Assembly (NCBI GenBank): GCA_016206635.1
Contig: JACQRF010000107.1
Location: forward strand, 1 to 6,377
Length of the DNA: 6,377 bases
Reading direction: 5' to 3'
From: Candidatus Omnitrophota bacterium
GTDB lineage: Bacteria > Omnitrophota > Gorgyraeia > 1-14-0-20-64-10 > JACQQZ01
Positions 6,101 to 6,377 of this stretch are shown piece by piece. Under the pieces are notes generated by a model. The model searched no databases. It saw only the letters and a program-made list of their open reading frames with translations, and was not told where the DNA came from. The position numbers and the translations under genes are program-made. The stretch's first letter is position 1; each line of letters starts with the position of its first letter.

Positions 6101-6377
6101 ATCGCCTAAGGGATCACGATGGGTGATCACCTCACGGATCGCGGCGGCGATCGCCGCTTCCGCCTCAGACGTCTCGGCAGACGGCCGCGTCATCAACCAC
6201 GCGACGACCAGCAGCTTGAATGCCCCATCATTGTTCGGATCGAACAGTTCCTGCGGCAACCGGATCGGCCGCCCCCAGCGGGTGAACAGCGCCCCTTCCT
6301 CCAGGCCGCTCTCGAAATTGGGGGTCGCGGGCGGCTTGCGGCCGCGGACGGCTTCCTCGAGGCCGGTTCGTTTCAAC
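3149..6377 (-). CDS. Very long modular protein of unknown function with GLEE motifs, 3' part
   Basis: I do not recognise this family. At least 1075 residues are encoded and the frame is still open at the window edge; the only start codon there is a TTG at 6374-6376, so the true start probably lies outside. The motif GLEE occurs at residues 5, 24, 446, 636 and 905, always preceded by S, T or A and twice as FESGLEE. After each FESGLEE comes a related domain with the anchors PQ[E/D], GAF, AW, PS and HRV...LP (about 33-175 and 660-812). An ALRxLHxWL helix appears at 198-206 and 498-506. Most of the chain is Ala/Leu/Arg-rich and looks helical, as in an alpha-solenoid. Pro/Ala-rich linkers precede some motifs (611-632). 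About 945-1075 looks alpha/beta (AIVIGP, QVYVP, GIRAFEYVG). No transmembrane segment, signal peptide or catalytic motif is evident. It shares a strand with the biotin genes but is separated from them by a repeat array and a promoter. Confidence 0.88.
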   Translation of the reverse strand, partial: LKRTGLEEAVRGRKPPATPNFESGLEEGALFTRWGRPIRLPQELFDPNNDGAFKLLVVAWLMTRPSAETSEAEAAIAAAIREVITHRDPLGDATNAKVVGKVWVALGQSDDATPGAATRLAEAMKADLFTAASDPHAALHRVQDALPTAALALDSLWDREHKYRDLAQPVQAAVARMAAVQRVLVGLRSPGVGEHTEALRALHGWLLTLRWSWSRGAPDAIERQADALATAVLSLTTSHDGRVAKKAERVKRLMARRPDVFGTVRSTAEGAVPRPPPEVILARLTALRGVTKALEKALVEGREETMAEALARITQGPQSVATGFPNARKLEALLGVDEPGLVLHRWGPHDRALLTWTPRILRIIEKHLAEGGPIDPGALYRHLEDSVAWLRRARDEGKLAPTVAPRVAARLAAWDSERAWPTPADRAEAFTALIGRIKTHVGLAAGLEEARHHPGKPLATPEALGGWPIDHRIAPTVSEVRQVIINLKAGSLSARAGALRQLHEWLQAAEGQVLPPPLARQGGPLVESVASLAQPFYDPTVLRAPDSLLARVQVQAQQLVGWMAGHAEFLPALRRHPGIVSNTRANAERARFPALQQAARKALEAFVAAALIPSAATTAVPPPAAPGQPFSGFESGLEEVTNRPPRFLSGFDLWRSAMTDTIPPFSVPQDVAGGAFLWAWNLDMPSREMVRTRLDSALQAIAVDDGRPALSAELATELLLNTAYAEPIVAKLKVSPAVSHELLIRLVLANQPFSDRNDARQTETVFNAVAAARRLEMVRALAHRVEHGGLPAVASQATTPSDFEAVRAVVKEAKRHGAPLGQGWFPAEGEGPPRPIELSLFVDASQRDAPKVIASFPGHQVRLTAESPRRVLVHADGPFFIAIDPRGHVTLVESLESSPAGLTAGLEEDRVAAMDRAAEAAGAEEDGAVERRALEATRRLTEFLGHADLHGRAIVIGPEALAYCPALRGLRGLSDQVYVPDRSKISTTTYDGLAATVAARGIRAFEYVGNPGGLTDMTRAAGAQRLTIARYIHLDLSPDKALRQVYQLLRIPQMLWNDRALSRQIFQDLDTRSQA
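3941..4399 (-). other. Long protein, domain copy B (residues about 660-812)
   Basis: This domain follows the second FESGLEE motif (633-639) after about 20 linker residues. It carries VPQDV (667-671), GAF (674-676), AW (679-680), MPSRE (684-688) and HRVEHGGLP (783-791), matching copy A in order, with a spacing difference of about 16 residues between the first and last anchors. The pattern supports an old, strongly diverged internal duplication. Confidence 0.55.
5852..6280 (-). other. Long protein, domain copy A (residues about 33-175)
   Basis: This domain follows the FESGLEE motif at residues 21-27. Its anchors are LPQEL (40-44), GAF (51-53), AW (59-60), RPSAE (64-68) and HRVQDALP (140-147). 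The same anchors recur in order in copy B. The segment is Ala/Leu-rich and looks helical. No known domain is recognised; the boundaries are estimates by eye. Confidence 0.55.

Overview
The window is high-GC bacterial DNA with every supported gene on the minus strand. Read in the direction of transcription (right to left), it holds the 3' part of a very long gene of unknown function (3149-6377), a 163-base intergenic region, and a compact biotin-synthesis cluster: bioB (1963-2985), a short-chain dehydrogenase/reductase (1214-1930) and bioF (46-1224). There is no gene-free stretch over 300 bases and no RNA gene, CRISPR array or transposase gene.

The biotin cluster looks like one transcription unit under biotin control. 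About 45 bases upstream of the bioB start lies a perfect 11+11 bp inverted repeat with a 15-base spacer, AATTGTCAACC...GGTTGACAATT, the architecture of the BirA operator. Its bioB-proximal arm contains the -35 hexamer TTGACA of a plausible promoter, so bound BirA would block RNA polymerase. BioB makes biotin from dethiobiotin and BioF makes 8-amino-7-oxononanoate from a pimeloyl thioester and alanine. The reductase between them is a candidate dedicated 3-oxoacyl reductase for making the pimeloyl precursor (inference). bioA, bioD, bioC and bioH are not in the window.

The upstream long gene encodes at least 1075 residues. It is modular: the motif G-L-E-E, preceded by S, T or A, occurs five times; twice it is FESGLEE standing ahead of related helical domains; and an ALRxLHxWL helix recurs exactly 300 residues apart. 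I do not recognise the family. I have an unverified impression that such [A/S/T]GLEE motifs recur in very long proteins of Omnitrophota, which would fit an uncultured lineage. The sequence alone does not fix the phylum.

A striking feature is that each of the four genes ends at a different short palindrome: CCCTCTCCCC-type after bioF, GGGGTCAGACCCC across the reductase stop and bioF start, a 30-bp perfect palindrome across the bioB stop, and a three-copy GGTGCCAGGCCCC array just after the long gene. They look like REP-type mobile palindromes that have settled at gene ends and in places supply stop and start codon bases.
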